From assembly GCA_036924285.1 (NCBI GenBank), contig JAYKYS010000001.1, positions 34,595,501 to 34,659,500 on the forward strand: a stretch of DNA of 64,000 nt. Direction: 5' to 3'. The DNA is from Asterella californica (lineage: Eukaryota; Streptophyta; Marchantiopsida; Marchantiales; Aytoniaceae). A program made the translations under genes and the position numbers. Shown piece after piece: positions 40,624 through 50,930 of this stretch; position 1 is the stretch's first letter, and each line of letters starts with the position of its first letter. The notes beneath the pieces were generated by a model. It had not been told where the DNA came from, ran no database searches, and saw only the letters and a program-made list of their open reading frames with translations.

Positions 40624-42270
40624 CTACACGTCCTCCATCGGACCTGGTGCAGGTGGAGGAGCTGCAGAAGTAGATGGGACGTCTTCTGGAGGGACTGCTC
40701 GCCTCCTTGTGACCCTCCGTCTATCTCCAGTCTCCTCTGGAACTCCAGTATCAAGTTCAGAGGCTTCTCGCCGCCTCTTCTCCTCCACAGAAGCATCCTG
40801 CCAGTGAACGTGTCTATCCACGTCCAAGAATGCTTTGATAGATGCAGCGTCAACAGGATCTCTCCACCCTGTGACCCTACGTATAGTTTCTGCTCCTCTC
40901 TTCAGTACTTCAGAAGAAACTTGAACAGGTTTCTTCTCAGTAGTCCTATCTAGCAACGTAGGACTAGAAGAAACTTCAATGTGACCGGCATATACATCAG
41001 GATTTACCGGTGGTGCCATCAATGCATGTACAGTTGCAGCAGCTGTAATCTGAGGTAGACTCCTCATGCCTCCTCGTCCAAACTGCGTGCTTAGCGGCTC
41101 TTCAGTAGAAGAAAGGTGCAGCCTACCGTTCTGGTAGCGAACCACACCATCTCGCAGAGCAGCCGTGAGCTCTTGACAGTCCCCTCGGAAATGATCTTGA
41201 CTGTCACACCAGATACATCTACGAACAGGAGCACCTCCTGGACGTGCAGCAGCAGGCGCCGGTGGCTGCTCTCTCTGCAATCCAGCTAGCTCCACCTTCA
41301 GTTCTCTCATCTGCCAAATCAGATCTTCGATCTGGTTCTGCTGTCCATGGTTCTCTGCAGGTCTCTGAACCGGTGCCCTTTGCGCAGGAACTGACACCAC
41401 TAGTATCAAAGGTACTGCAGCCGGTACAACAGGTCTGGGAGCAAGAGCCGGAGGTTGCTGTACTTGAGGAGCAGTGCGAGGTTGAGCAGTCACTTCTGCA
41501 AGCGGACGTCCTCCCACAGCCACTCTTGCACGCCTTTGTCTCGTCAATACAGCAACAGCATCCTCAACTCTCCCCCAATCAGTAGTAACTCCTCCTTCAG
41601 CCGATCGGTCAGCCAACATAAAGCATAACCGATCTGCCGTAGCATCATCGGTAGCTTGCAGGAAAAGCTCGGTTCTCCTAGCATCTAAGGTTATCCTCTC
41701 AAGAGTTGAGAGTTGTCGGTATCTCCGATCAAACTCTCTCAACATCTCATTCAGATTCATCACACGACCAGGTTGCTGCTCAACCCAGTCTAAGAACGTT
41801 CTCCTAGTAACTCTCTCTGAATCTTCTTCGAGAAACTCCTCTCGAAGAGATCGTTCGAAACTCATCCAGACACCTAGATTTCTTCTCTGTACATCCCTAA
41901 CCTGGTCCCGCAACTCAGGGATTACAGCTAACTCAAAACTGATTATCATCTCTATATCAGTAACTCTAACTAGCTCCATCTCTCCTCGGTACTCACGCAG
42001 ATATCTAGAAATATCTCTACCTTCAAATCTACCGCATCTATTCACAATTGCTTGCAAAGCCTTGGTAGATTTCAACTCACCCTCTCCAACGATCGGATGC
42101 TGTTGGACCAGGGCCGCAAGCGTCTTCAAGATCTCAGCTGTATCGAGACCAGATGCAGATGTCGCAGCAGTCGCAGGTGCAACAGTAGGTGTTGCAGCAA
42201 ACGTAGATGCAGCAACCGTAGAGGTAGCACCAGCAGCGCTTCCGCTCTTCCGATCCATCTTCCTCTTCAT
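40624..42270 (-). CDS. gag: Element D gag
   Basis: The first ATG is at 42270 (MKRKMDRKSG); the frame is open from 42294. An Ala/Thr/Val-rich N-terminus leads to a capsid-like core (ALQAIVNRCGRFEGRDISRYL, MSFERSLREEFLEEDSERVTRRTFLDWVEQ, MLREFDRRYRQLSTLER, ELFLQATDDATADRL). A Pro/Val-rich linker follows, then the CCHC knuckle CIWCDSQDHFRGDC and a C-terminal part with FGRGGM. The frame ends MEDV-TAG. It is uninterrupted and about 549 residues from the ATG. It is the best template for reading the broken gag at 1-1520. It should assemble the particle and bind the element RNA. Confidence 0.88.
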   Translation of the reverse strand: MKRKMDRKSGSAAGATSTVAASTFAATPTVAPATAATSASGLDTAEILKTLAALVQQHPIVGEGELKSTKALQAIVNRCGRFEGRDISRYLREYRGEMELVRVTDIEMIISFELAVIPELRDQVRDVQRRNLGVWMSFERSLREEFLEEDSERVTRRTFLDWVEQQPGRVMNLNEMLREFDRRYRQLSTLERITLDARRTELFLQATDDATADRLCFMLADRSAEGGVTTDWGRVEDAVAVLTRQRRARVAVGGRPLAEVTAQPRTAPQVQQPPALAPRPVVPAAVPLILVVSVPAQRAPVQRPAENHGQQNQIEDLIWQMRELKVELAGLQREQPPAPAAARPGGAPVRRCIWCDSQDHFRGDCQELTAALRDGVVRYQNGRLHLSSTEEPLSTQFGRGGMRSLPQITAAATVHALMAPPVNPDVYAGHIEVSSSPTLLDRTTEKKPVQVSSEVLKRGAETIRRVTGWRDPVDAASIKAFLDVDRHVHWQDASVEEKRRREASELDTGVPEETGDRRRVTRRRAVPPEDVPSTSAAPPPAPGPMEDV

Positions 42271-42307
42271 CTTGGAACTCAACTTCACGGTCAATCACCC
42301 CAAGAAG

Positions 42308-42326
42308 CCTCTCAGTGGAAGCACCA
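42308..42326 (-). promoter_or_regulatory. Primer-binding site of element D
   Basis: On the minus strand TGGTGCTTCCACTGAGAGG begins 7 nt after the 5' LTR. Position and the TGG start fit a tRNA 3' end. I did not identify which tRNA. Confidence 0.6.
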
Positions 42327-42333
42327 GATTGTA

Positions 42334-43861
42334 TGTCGAGGCGAGAGTTTCCTGGGAAGGGCGAACCTTCTAGCTGTGATACGATTGTGAAGAAGAGGGC
42401 GAAAAACTACACACGAAATATGGATCGCAAGAAACCACACCACCACGTTCTCGATCTAGCCAAGATAAAACACACGGCGTGCTAGTAGATCTTCAACTCC
42501 AGATCATGCAGATTGCAAAGCTCACGCTCAGTAACTCAGAATATCAGAAAACTGCTCCTGTGAAGCACCAGCGCGTTCACCTAGAAGCTTCCCGTTTTCT
42601 ATTCAGAAAGATACACGTACAAGTTCTTGGTCTCCTCTCTACTCGATTCTGCTCTCTACTCTCAATCCCTCGATATCAAAACTCTGATCAGACAGAAAAT
42701 ATCTTCAGATGTAGTCTCTGTAAAATCTCCTAGCTCTTCGATTCACTCTACTCGATAGCTCCCGCACGGTAAACTCTACACTGCTCGATGATCGACAAAA
42801 AACTACGATAATGCGATAATGACCCTTAGAATTCTCTCCCTCCGGAGTACACCCCTCTGGGTTTTCCTCCACCCTACGTAACCTTCAGTGTCACCTGGCA
42901 AGGGTAAAAGACGCCCTAAACAGATGGCAGCAGAAAAACAAATCACTGATAATAAATCTACACGTAAGAAGACTATTTTACTAAGCTTCGTAGATTCATC
43001 TGTACGGACGGTCGCTGAGTCGGTCGTACAGTCAGCATTTGCCACCTCCACTCGAAGTAACTCCCCCACGGCTACCTCTGGCCACCGGAATCACCTCGTT
43101 CTGACACGTGGAGCCCGAGTTATCATCATTGTCGTTTCCCGGCCCACCAACCCGAAGGTGAGAGGTCCATTTCGAAACCCGGTGGTAATCTCCCTCTAGC
43201 ATCCACACTAGGTGACTGCACTAGTGCAGGGGTAGACGGAGGCGTCCCGCATTCACGGTACGTTTAAGGGACATCTAGTGTCCCGCCCCTAGGCAACTTG
43301 GTGCCCCTCATATTCCCCCGAAGGGGCCAGCCTACTCCAAGCCGGTTGTGAGTCTAAAGGGATTTGATCCGGAGACCTCCTCCCTACAAGTTTCTCAGCT
43401 ACACCACGGAAGCTGATCTCACAACTGGTTTTGAAGACCAGTTTCTAAGCTAATATGCTAGAAAGTTGCGGTATTTCGTCTTTCCTTTGCTAACACGAAG
43501 TGCCATAACTTTCTATAGACATGCTCTTTTTGTACATTTCGAATTTTAAACAAATACTATATACTACAATCTACATGAGAAAAATCTAAAAAATATTTTT
43601 CGAACTCACTCTGATTTATGGTAAATTTCCCGGTATCAGAAATCTTGTAGAAGAACTCCAAGTAACTTTTCGCCTGCGACTCCGTTTGCAACTTTTGAAC
43701 ATACCACGGTGATCAGCGCGACGAGACCTACGCCGTGGTGTTTTCAGATTTGCACACTTCCTCCAGAATCGACTTCTCTGAGGTCTTAGCTTCACTCAGA
43801 GAGACTAACTTCTAACTGATAGGTGAATTATTCACTATGTGGAATAATTCACATCACGACA
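42334..43861 (-). repeat. 5' LTR of element D
   Basis: 1,528 bp, the pair of 34494-36029. It lacks a short stretch near 43300 relative to the other LTR and has GAAGAC-type extra bases near 42969. A tRNA-like box pair is at about 43360-43405. Confidence 0.93.
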
Positions 43862-44390
43862 ACGCGCCCCAGTAGATTGGCACTCTGTCATCCCACACTG
43901 ATTCCAGGAACTCCACGTCCTGATCTCCTAAGTACCTTGTTTTCTGCGCTTTTCCCTTGGGGAAAAGATGCAGAAACAACTTCGACAGAAGTCGCTTCTT
44001 CGGCTCCCGGTAAGACTCTATCTTCCAACCGTTCCTCCCCTGCCTGTCTTCCACGAAAAGGCAGGTGGTACTCCCAGGCACATGCCATGAACTCACAATC
44101 CTAGGCAAGATCTTCTTCTCGTACCAATATCCTCGGTTCTCGGTCTCAGGCCTGTGAAACGCCTTACGCCACCAGTCTTCTGTCCAGGAAGATGGTCTTC
44201 CCCGAGCAACTCCTGCCTTTGCAGGTACACGGTTACGCGGTGGTAACGCGGCCCATACCTCCTCCAGAAGCCCTTGATCTGCGAGGTTCCAGTCCCACAG
44301 GAAGAAGTCGAGACCCAACTCCTTGAAGAAAGGAGTGGCCTCGGCCAATTCTGTCGCTGGTAACACCAAGCCTCGCGGATGCATCGACAT
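43862..44390 (-). pseudogene. LTR-borne ORF of family A, copy in C, N-terminal part
   Basis: ATG at 44390 (MSMHPRGLVLPATELAEATPFF) and open to the D insertion, with no stop in about 176 codons. It matches the 3' LTR copy closely. In the first roughly 250 nt I count about a dozen differences, about half of them silent, which is more than a random quarter. It contains FFLWDWN, WTEDWWRKAFHRPE and FLESVWDDRVPIYWGA. After 43862 the protein continues at 34493. Confidence 0.72.
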
Positions 44391-46403
44391 ACCTGGAAGA
44401 TCTGCTGCACTAAACCACAAGCACCTACTATGAGCTGAAGGCTCAGTTCTTCCCGAGTGCCCACAGTCTAGCTTCCACTCTCAAAAGACGAAACTAGTCT
44501 TCCAGAAGACAGCTACTCCGTCTTCCGGGATTCTAACAGTGCTTCATAGATAGCTCTCGTCTTCCGAGCTATATCTAAACAATCCTATCTAAGCAAGGCC
44601 TCGCATGGATTACCAAGAAGACAACCCACCTTGCATTATATCCTACTTCCTATCAGAAGATACAAGATATGCGAGAAGTAGAGTATGAGAAAGGTTCAGA
44701 AGATGGTTGCGGGCTCCTGCGGTGACAGTGGCCTCTGGGAAGACACTTGGGACAACTTCCGATTCAATGTCGTTCTCGGAAGACCTCCCGAAGTCAGACT
44801 TCCCTTCCCTGGTCTTACATGTCTTCTTCTTCCTACGCGCAATCTATCCTCACAACAGACTCAAAACATGTGCACTCTGTTCTTCTGACTTCTCACCTCT
44901 CATACGCACTCAGAAGAAGTTTGCTGCATGATGGGAAGACATGACCCTCGACCATTCTCTCCGGATTCTGCCAGCAATACTTCTCACAACTCTCTTTTAA
45001 GTTCGGGAAGAAGAAGGAACGGCTGCTATGGGTCGAATAGAAGAGACCCGAAATGGACCCTCACGTCTTCTCGCTCATTTTGCTAGCCTTTCAGTCTTCT
45101 AGTCTCTCTAGGAAGATGTGGAGTTGAGAAGCTTGGAAGACCGGGAGGCACAGGCCTAGTTCCTGAGTTCCAACTTCTCGAAATAACACAACAACTCACC
45201 ACACCACTCAGGCTTCGTACCAAGTCGCTCTAAACACAAAAGCAAAGCAAATCCACTCTTGATACGAATTGTGTTCAGTCGACTTCCGAAGACAGTCTTC
45301 CGAAGATGTCTTCCGAAGACAGTCAAGTTCAAGAAGCGTCTTCCGAAGATGTTCCCATCTTCCGAATCGTCTTCTATTCCAAGTTTCGGGACTAGAGAGG
45401 TAAGGGGGTAGGAAAATTGATAGTTGGGGTCTTCAATTTGAGGGCTAGGAGTAGGGAAGCTCGAATTGAGCCCGGGAAGAAGCAAGGAGATGTCTCGACA
45501 AAAATTGGGCAGCGCTTCCGCGTCCAATGTCTCAATAGGAAGAATGAGGGGTGGGGTAATCGATCAGGCTGCCTGCACACAATCAAGGAAGCGCGGGGAG
45601 TACCAAGAAAAGGCGAGAAGAAGTGGGAGGAGAAAAGAACAGGGGGAAGAACCTCTACAGTCTTCTTCGGTTCCCCGAGTTGCCTTCGACCTCCGCGCGC
45701 TTCTGGCTCTTGTCCTAACTTCCAATGCGACTCCACACGACTGCGCCTGCTGTCAATTTCGGTCCACACCTCGATTCCACCTCTGCTTCTACTCGCCACT
45801 CTTCACTGTCAGCTTCTCGGGAGCTCCACAGAAACGCCTTCGCTTTCTCTGCTGTTTGTGCTCCCGCAATTCGATCTCACCCTTCGACTAGCTGCCAACT
45901 TACTCTCTCCTATCTCGATGTCTTACTCGATTCCTCTCTCAATGCTAGCTCGAAGTTCACTCTCTCAATCGATCTTCTTCAGGCGCACTGTGCTGCGGGA
46001 AGTTGGAATGCGCTAATGCGCTTCCTTACGCATCTTCCCCGCAGATTAGGGGTTTCGACCCTAGGTGTCTTCTTCGACCTACCTACCACCTGGGTGCTTA
46101 CTCAGTAGGTACACCTACTTGTTTACCCGAAAACTCGTGGTCAAGCCTTCGTGATCGCTGTCTTCCGGAAGACAGGTGTCTTCCGCCGTCTTCTTGTCTT
46201 CTGAAGACGCAACTGAGAAGACGGTCTTCCGAAGACGGTCGTCTTCTGAAGAAGTCAACTTCTTATTACAAACAGCTCTTAAGATCATCTTCCTGTTAAG
46301 GAAGACGTAACCTTAAGTAACAACGCTTCTTCAGTTATATAAACAAGTCATTATTCTTAAAAATTTCAAAAATTCGTGCATCCTATAATTTGTGGCCACC
46401 ACA

Positions 46404-46408
46404 TTAGG
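46404..46408. repeat. Target-site duplication TTAGG, right copy, insertion C
   Basis: Pairs with 31081-31085. Element B coding resumes immediately after (GHIISKKG). Confidence 0.95.
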
Positions 46409-48455
46409 ACACATCATTTCCAAGAAGGGGATTGCGGTAGATCTTGAGAAGGTGAAGAAGATTGTGGATCTTCCATTTCCAATCAACTTGACAAAGTTGA
46501 GACAGTTTCTTGGGATGGTTGGATATTATCGTAGGTTTGTCTTTTCCTTCTCAAACAAAACAATAACTTTGACTATGTACATGAAGAAGGGAGTTGAGTT
46601 TGACTTGATAGTGCATGATCAGAAGGCAAAGGAAGCATTTGAGGAGCTGAAAAATACATTGGTGACAGCTCCTATACTTGCTAAACCTGAGTGGAGTAAA
46701 GCATTTATTCTGTATACGGATGTCTCCAATGTAGCTATCGGGTGTACATTAAGTCAATTAGATGAAGATGGGCATGATCATCCTATAGCTTATGCTAGTA
46801 GGCAGATGGTGCGAGCGGAGAAGAATTACTCCGTGACTGAACGAGAAGGATTAGCGGTGATCTTTGGATTGAAGAAATTCCGACATTACTTGCTAAGAGG
46901 CAAATTTTCCATAGTCACATATCACAAGGCTTTAAAGTATATCTTTAATAAGCCTAATGCCGAAGGTCGTATTGCTCGTTGGAAGATCCTTCTAACAGAA
47001 TACGACTACGTGATCGAAGATAGACCAGGGAAAAAGCATGCGAATGCTGATCTTTTGTCGAGGGCTTATGATGATGAGGGAGAAGAACCGTTTGATGATT
47101 CATTTCCATATGAGCATCAGATGACCATCACAAGCATTGAGGAGATATCGGACGAGTACAAGGAAATCTGGAGTTTCCTTGCAGATGGCTCTTTTTCAGA
47201 AGGTATGCATACCTGAGAATGTAACGCGTTGATCAAGAGATGCAAACCTTACACCATGGGGGAGGGAATTCTATTTCATCAAGGAGCAGATGGTTTACTA
47301 AGGAGAGCAGTTGGTCAGAAGGAGGCATTCAAGCTAATGCACGAGTTTCATGACGGAACTGTTTGCGGAGGTCACTTTGCTGGTAAGATAACAGCCTTCA
47401 AGATTTTGGATGCGGGTTATCACTGGAGAGGGATTTTCAAAGAGTGTTTAGACTATTGCAAAACTTGCGACGTATGTCAAGCATTTGCTCTGAAGTCTAC
47501 TAGAACACCTCCGTTAAGATCAATTCCAATATTAGGACCATTTGAGAAGTGGGGTATTGACTTTGTAGGTCCTCTTAATAAGACACCTCGAGGCAATAGA
47601 TACATTGTAGTCGCCACTGACTATTGTACCAAGTGGGTAGAGGCTAGACCTTTGAGAGAGACCAATGAAATAGTCGATAGATTCTTATGGGAGAGGATCA
47701 TCACAAGATTTGGATGTCCGTTAGAGTTGGTTTCGGATAGAGGAGGAGAGTTTGTAGGGAGCATGACTACTGTTATGATACAACACTTTTCTATCAAGGC
47801 ACGAGTAACGACCTCATACAAACCAAATGCTAATGGTCTTGCGGAAAAGACCAATCTTACACTTTGTATGATGCTCGCCAAAGATGCTGGTGTAGGGACT
47901 AGAAAACATACTTGGGATAAGAGGCTACATGCCATCTTATGAGAGTACCGAACGACAACAAAGACTTCTACTGGATACTTCCCATTTCGACTCGTTTATG
48001 GAGTGGAGTCCAAGTTGCCGATCCAATTCGAATTGGATACTTTTCAAACCATTCAACGAAAGTTGAAGAGGTCGAGGAGAGAAGACGTGGTCAAGTCAAG
48101 AAGGGAGCAACTCATGGAGTTGGAAGAGACCCGAGCGGTAGCAATGATCCGGATGGAACGAGCTCAGGCGTATCAAAAGAAGAGTTATGACAAACGGTTG
48201 GGCAAGAGGGAGGTAAAATCTTTTCAAGTCGGAGATTGGGTTATGTTGTATGATGCTAGTAGATTCAAGAGGGCTAGGAAGAAGTTTCTTCCGAGATATT
48301 TTGGTCCTTTTGTTGTAGATAAGGTGTGGAGCAACTTCACATATGACCTTCAGGAACTGGGAGGAAGGAGATTCGATCGGATAAATCATGACAAGTTGAA
48401 GTTGTTTCATCAACGAAAGTTCTCTCTTCACTCCGAGGACGGAGTGAAAATTTAG
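46409..48455 (+). pseudogene. gag-pol: Element B RT end, RNase H and integrase (after insertion C)
   Basis: The frame continues from 31085: GHIISKKGIAVDLEKV, LRQFLGMVGYYRRF, RNase H (LYTDVSNVAIGCTLSQ, ERE), KHANADLLSR. TGA at 47214-47216 stands where related proteins have W (HT-W-ECN). Integrase has an HHCC module (HDGTVCGGHF ... CKTCDVC) and Asp in GIDFVGP, Asp in SDRGGEF and Glu in GLAEKTN. TGA at 47940-47942 again replaces an expected Trp (AIL-W-EYRTT). The C-terminal domain (VGDWVMLYDASRF, RYFGPFVVDKVW) ends at TAG 48453-48455. Only 13 bp separate the stop from the 3' LTR. No env ORF. Confidence 0.88.
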
Positions 48456-48456
48456 T

Positions 48457-48468
48457 CCGGGGGTAAAA
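48457..48468 (+). promoter_or_regulatory. Polypurine tract of element B
   Basis: CCGGGGGTAAAA abuts the TGTAACGACC start of the 3' LTR. Confidence 0.65.
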
Positions 48469-49384
48469 TGTAACGACCTATGTTACACATAGGAAGTTTG
48501 TATATTAGTAAGGTATTTAGTTATAACTAAGTGTTGAGAATGTATATTTGCTGCCAAAGTACTTTAAGGAGATATCAAGTTAGTCATGACTAGCTAAAAG
48601 TTAGTTATGGTTAAACTTAGCTGTACTTTTGGCAGAATTCAGATATTTGCTAAAGAGTGAGCACTACTATCTTGTCATCTTGTCTAAAAAGTAGAAAGGA
48701 GGTGGAAAGTATCCCTTATCTCTTTTTTGACTTGATATTAGTGGTTGGATTAAAGTTGTGGACTTTGTGGGCATTAAAAACAAGAAGAGATTTCACATGT
48801 TTCCTTTTTAGTGGGTCCTAGTGTAGAAAGGGGGTGGAAATTTGAGATTCCTTGAGAATATTCCAGAATCCTTCTAGAAGTTGTTGATTTTGAAGGAATA
48901 AGCCCATGTGAAAAGGTAAGAAGCCCATGTGATTAATGCTTTTACCTTAAGTAATATCTTAGTAAAACCCGATAAAAGTAGTTACGGCTGAGTTACCGGA
49001 GGATATCAAAGTAAAAACCTAGAATGTATAAATAGAGGAGAAGAGAAGAGCTCCTCATCCTTGTTTTCACATTGTCGTAATGACAACTTGAGTAATATAG
49101 AGAGTGTGAAATATTTTTAGCATGTGAGAACTTGAGAGACGTCGTTAGAATGGAGGATTTTAGTTGATGTGTTTAAGGAGATTTTTAGTTGATAAGTTTG
49201 TGGGTGTATGAATGAGTGAACTTAGCATTTTTACCTTCAAGATTCATGGTGTGCTTCCATCAAAGCCATCAGAGGTGACCCCTGAGTGAGAGACAAGCCC
49301 GACATTTGCAGATTCATCGGTGGCGATCGTGGAGGTTGAGAGATCGAGAGGGTAGTTGATCGATGAGATCGTGGAGGGTTTACA
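48469..49384 (+). repeat. 3' LTR of element B
   Basis: 916 bp, the pair of 25346-26259, with its TATA box at 49027-49034. Followed by duplication GCAC at 49385-49388. Confidence 0.93.
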
Positions 49385-49388
49385 GCAC

Positions 49389-50648
49389 ATACTTGATGAG
49401 AGACGTAAGAAACTAGATTCTAAAGCATATAGATGTATCTTCCTTGCATATGCTTCTGATACGAACGGATATGGATGTTACAACTTTTTGTCGAAGCAGT
49501 TCTATATCAGTAGAGATGTTGTCTTTGATGAGCTACAGTCTTGGTTTGCTCCTGCATCTGTCATAGTCATCCATGTACTTACTATAGAACTAAGGAATCA
49601 GTCCACTATAGTATCTCAAGGTAGTGCGTTGAGTGAAGGATCTGGAGAATCATTGATTTCGTATCAGAATCAGTTGCACATAGGACTATTGTTAACAATG
49701 TAGTCCATGTAGCACAACCTAGTGGAACTAGTGTAGTTTCTACACAAGACGAGCGAGTTCAGGATTTGACAACAATGTTTGACTTGTCCAAATATGTGGA
49801 TCTTCCACATCCCTTTGATACTTTATCTATGACCTTGGCGTCTATGTCAGATCAGTTGCAAGAGGAGGTGACTAGTGGATCGATTACTTCTCGTGGATCT
49901 GAACTGACAAAGCATCCAAGGAGTAGGTATATGCATGAAGATTTTCTTGTTGCGCATCATGCATATATGACCAATGTTCTTCAAGAACAAGAATCGAGTT
50001 TACTTGACGATCCCTGCATGTACAAACGTATTGTTTGGAGTCTTATCTATCTGACTATCATCAGATAAGGCTTTAGCTATGTCGTTGGTCTGATCAGTCA
50101 GTTTATGCAATCACCACGAATATCGTATTTGGAGGCTGTCAAGCGGATCTTTCGCTACAAGAAGTTCTTGATGCAGTACGAAATTCACTATCGATAAAGT
50201 GGACCAGTTATTACATGATTATATTGATGCTCACTGGGCAAGGAGTGCCGACAAGAGATCCACGTCATGTTATGCTTTTGGACTTGGAAGCGTTGTTATA
50301 AGCTGGACTTCTAAGAAGCAACCTATGATTACTTTGTCATCCACAGAAGCAAAGTACCGAGGAGCAACGAACGCAACATGCGAATCAATTTGACTTCGAT
50401 GTCTGCTATATGATATTGGTGTGGAGTGTAAAGATCATGTTGTTGTATATACTGACAATATTAACAGCATGAAGTTAGTTGGTAATCTTGTTTTTCGTGC
50501 TAGGACGAAGTACATTGATGTGCACTATCATTTCATTAGAGAGAAGGTCCTTGTAGGAGAGATGGAGCTCAATTATGTGAGCACAGGAGATCAGGTTGCA
50601 GATATCGTTACTAGGACATTGCGTAGAGATAAGATTGATGCTTTCTGA
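49389..50648 (+). pseudogene. Copia element F, right part: integrase end and RNase H, RT mostly deleted
   Basis: It resumes the copia polyprotein cut at 25345: HILDERRKKLDSKAYRCIFLAY and FYISRDVVFDE, the end of the integrase-RT connector. A variable region follows. Then come YMHEDFLVAHHAYM and TNVLQEQESS, without the RT core (no palm motifs and no YVDD). Next are RPDL-like remnants and RNase H (YIDAHWARSADKRSTSCYAFGLG, WTSKKQPMITLSSTEAKYRGA, YTDNINSMKLVGN, KYIDVHYHFIREKV). TGA at 50391-50393 interrupts SI-W-LR. The large RT deletion makes F defective independently of B. Confidence 0.82.
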
Positions 50649-50692
50649 CATTGCCTAGGAGTACAAGATGTAGAGTCAAGCTTGAAGTGGAG

Positions 50693-50930
50693 TGTTGATA
50701 TAGTCCTAAGCTCTAGTAGATCGATGGTTAATATAAGTTGGAGTAGTTAGGGTTGTTACGTATAATTAGTTAGATGGTTAACACACCATTAAGGTTTCTC
50801 TTGTACTCACCCCTCTTATATGTACATGGAGAGACGAAGCCTCTCTCATCTCATTCTTATTTTACTTTTTTGTCTACTCGCTCTCTCTTTTTAGAGTGTC
50901 TTCTTCGAAGTATCGATCTTTCTACAATCA
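50693..50930 (+). repeat. Probable 3' LTR of copia element F
   Basis: After the purine-rich CTTGAAGTGGAG the sequence reads TGTTGATATAG, a typical copia LTR start. TATATGTACATGGAGAG (about 50817) could be its promoter. The end is uncertain because no 5' LTR or duplication was found. TCACTCA near 50930 is one candidate. Confidence 0.5.

Larger units (their letters stand above)
34494..43861 (-). mobile_element. Element D: Ty3/gypsy LTR retrotransposon with FLDDI-type polymerase
   Basis: A 9,368-bp minus-strand element: 5' LTR 42334-43861, primer site, gag, protease, RT, RNase H, integrase, purine tract, 3' LTR 34494-36029. LTRs of 1,528 and 1,536 bp are nearly identical, so this is a young insertion and the innermost of the nest. 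Two in-frame TAG codons and two frameshifts interrupt gag-pol, but RT-RNase H-integrase is open for 936 codons. Its RT (FSGYGQFQL, LPQGATNSVAH, FLDDI) and integrase (GKSERGH) differ strongly from elements A and B. Confidence 0.94.
31086..46403 (-). mobile_element. Solo LTR C of family A, minus strand, itself split by element D
   Basis: The left part (31086-34493) is the reverse complement of the end of the A LTR. The right part (43862-46403) is the reverse complement of its beginning. The two parts meet in the middle of the LTR at the D insertion, so no internal region exists and C is one LTR of about 5,946 bp. It keeps both segments that the two LTRs of A have lost, so it shows the full LTR length. 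Ends read TGTAATGATG and GGCCACCACA, with a few terminal substitutions relative to A. It is more diverged from A than the A LTRs are from each other. Confidence 0.93.
25346..49384 (+). mobile_element. Element B: Ty3/gypsy LTR retrotransposon (Athila-like), split by C and D
   Basis: LTRs of 914 and 916 bp (25346-26259 and 48469-49384) begin TGTAACGACC and end GGGTTTACA. The duplication is GCAC. Without the insert at 31086-46403 (plus one TTAGG copy) the element is about 8.7 kb. Internal order: primer site, a leader with a repeat, small upstream ORFs, gag, protease, RT, RNase H, integrase, purine tract. The RT box FIDDFCVYG and GFNQIK resemble element A and Athila. At least four TGA codons, one TAG and two frameshifts make it inactive. 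It sits in the integrase region of copia element F. Confidence 0.93.

Noticed and set aside
31086..46403. A full-length second A-family element in reverse orientation
   Set aside because: The two LTR pieces are the two halves of one LTR interrupted by D. There is no A-type internal region, so C is a solo LTR.
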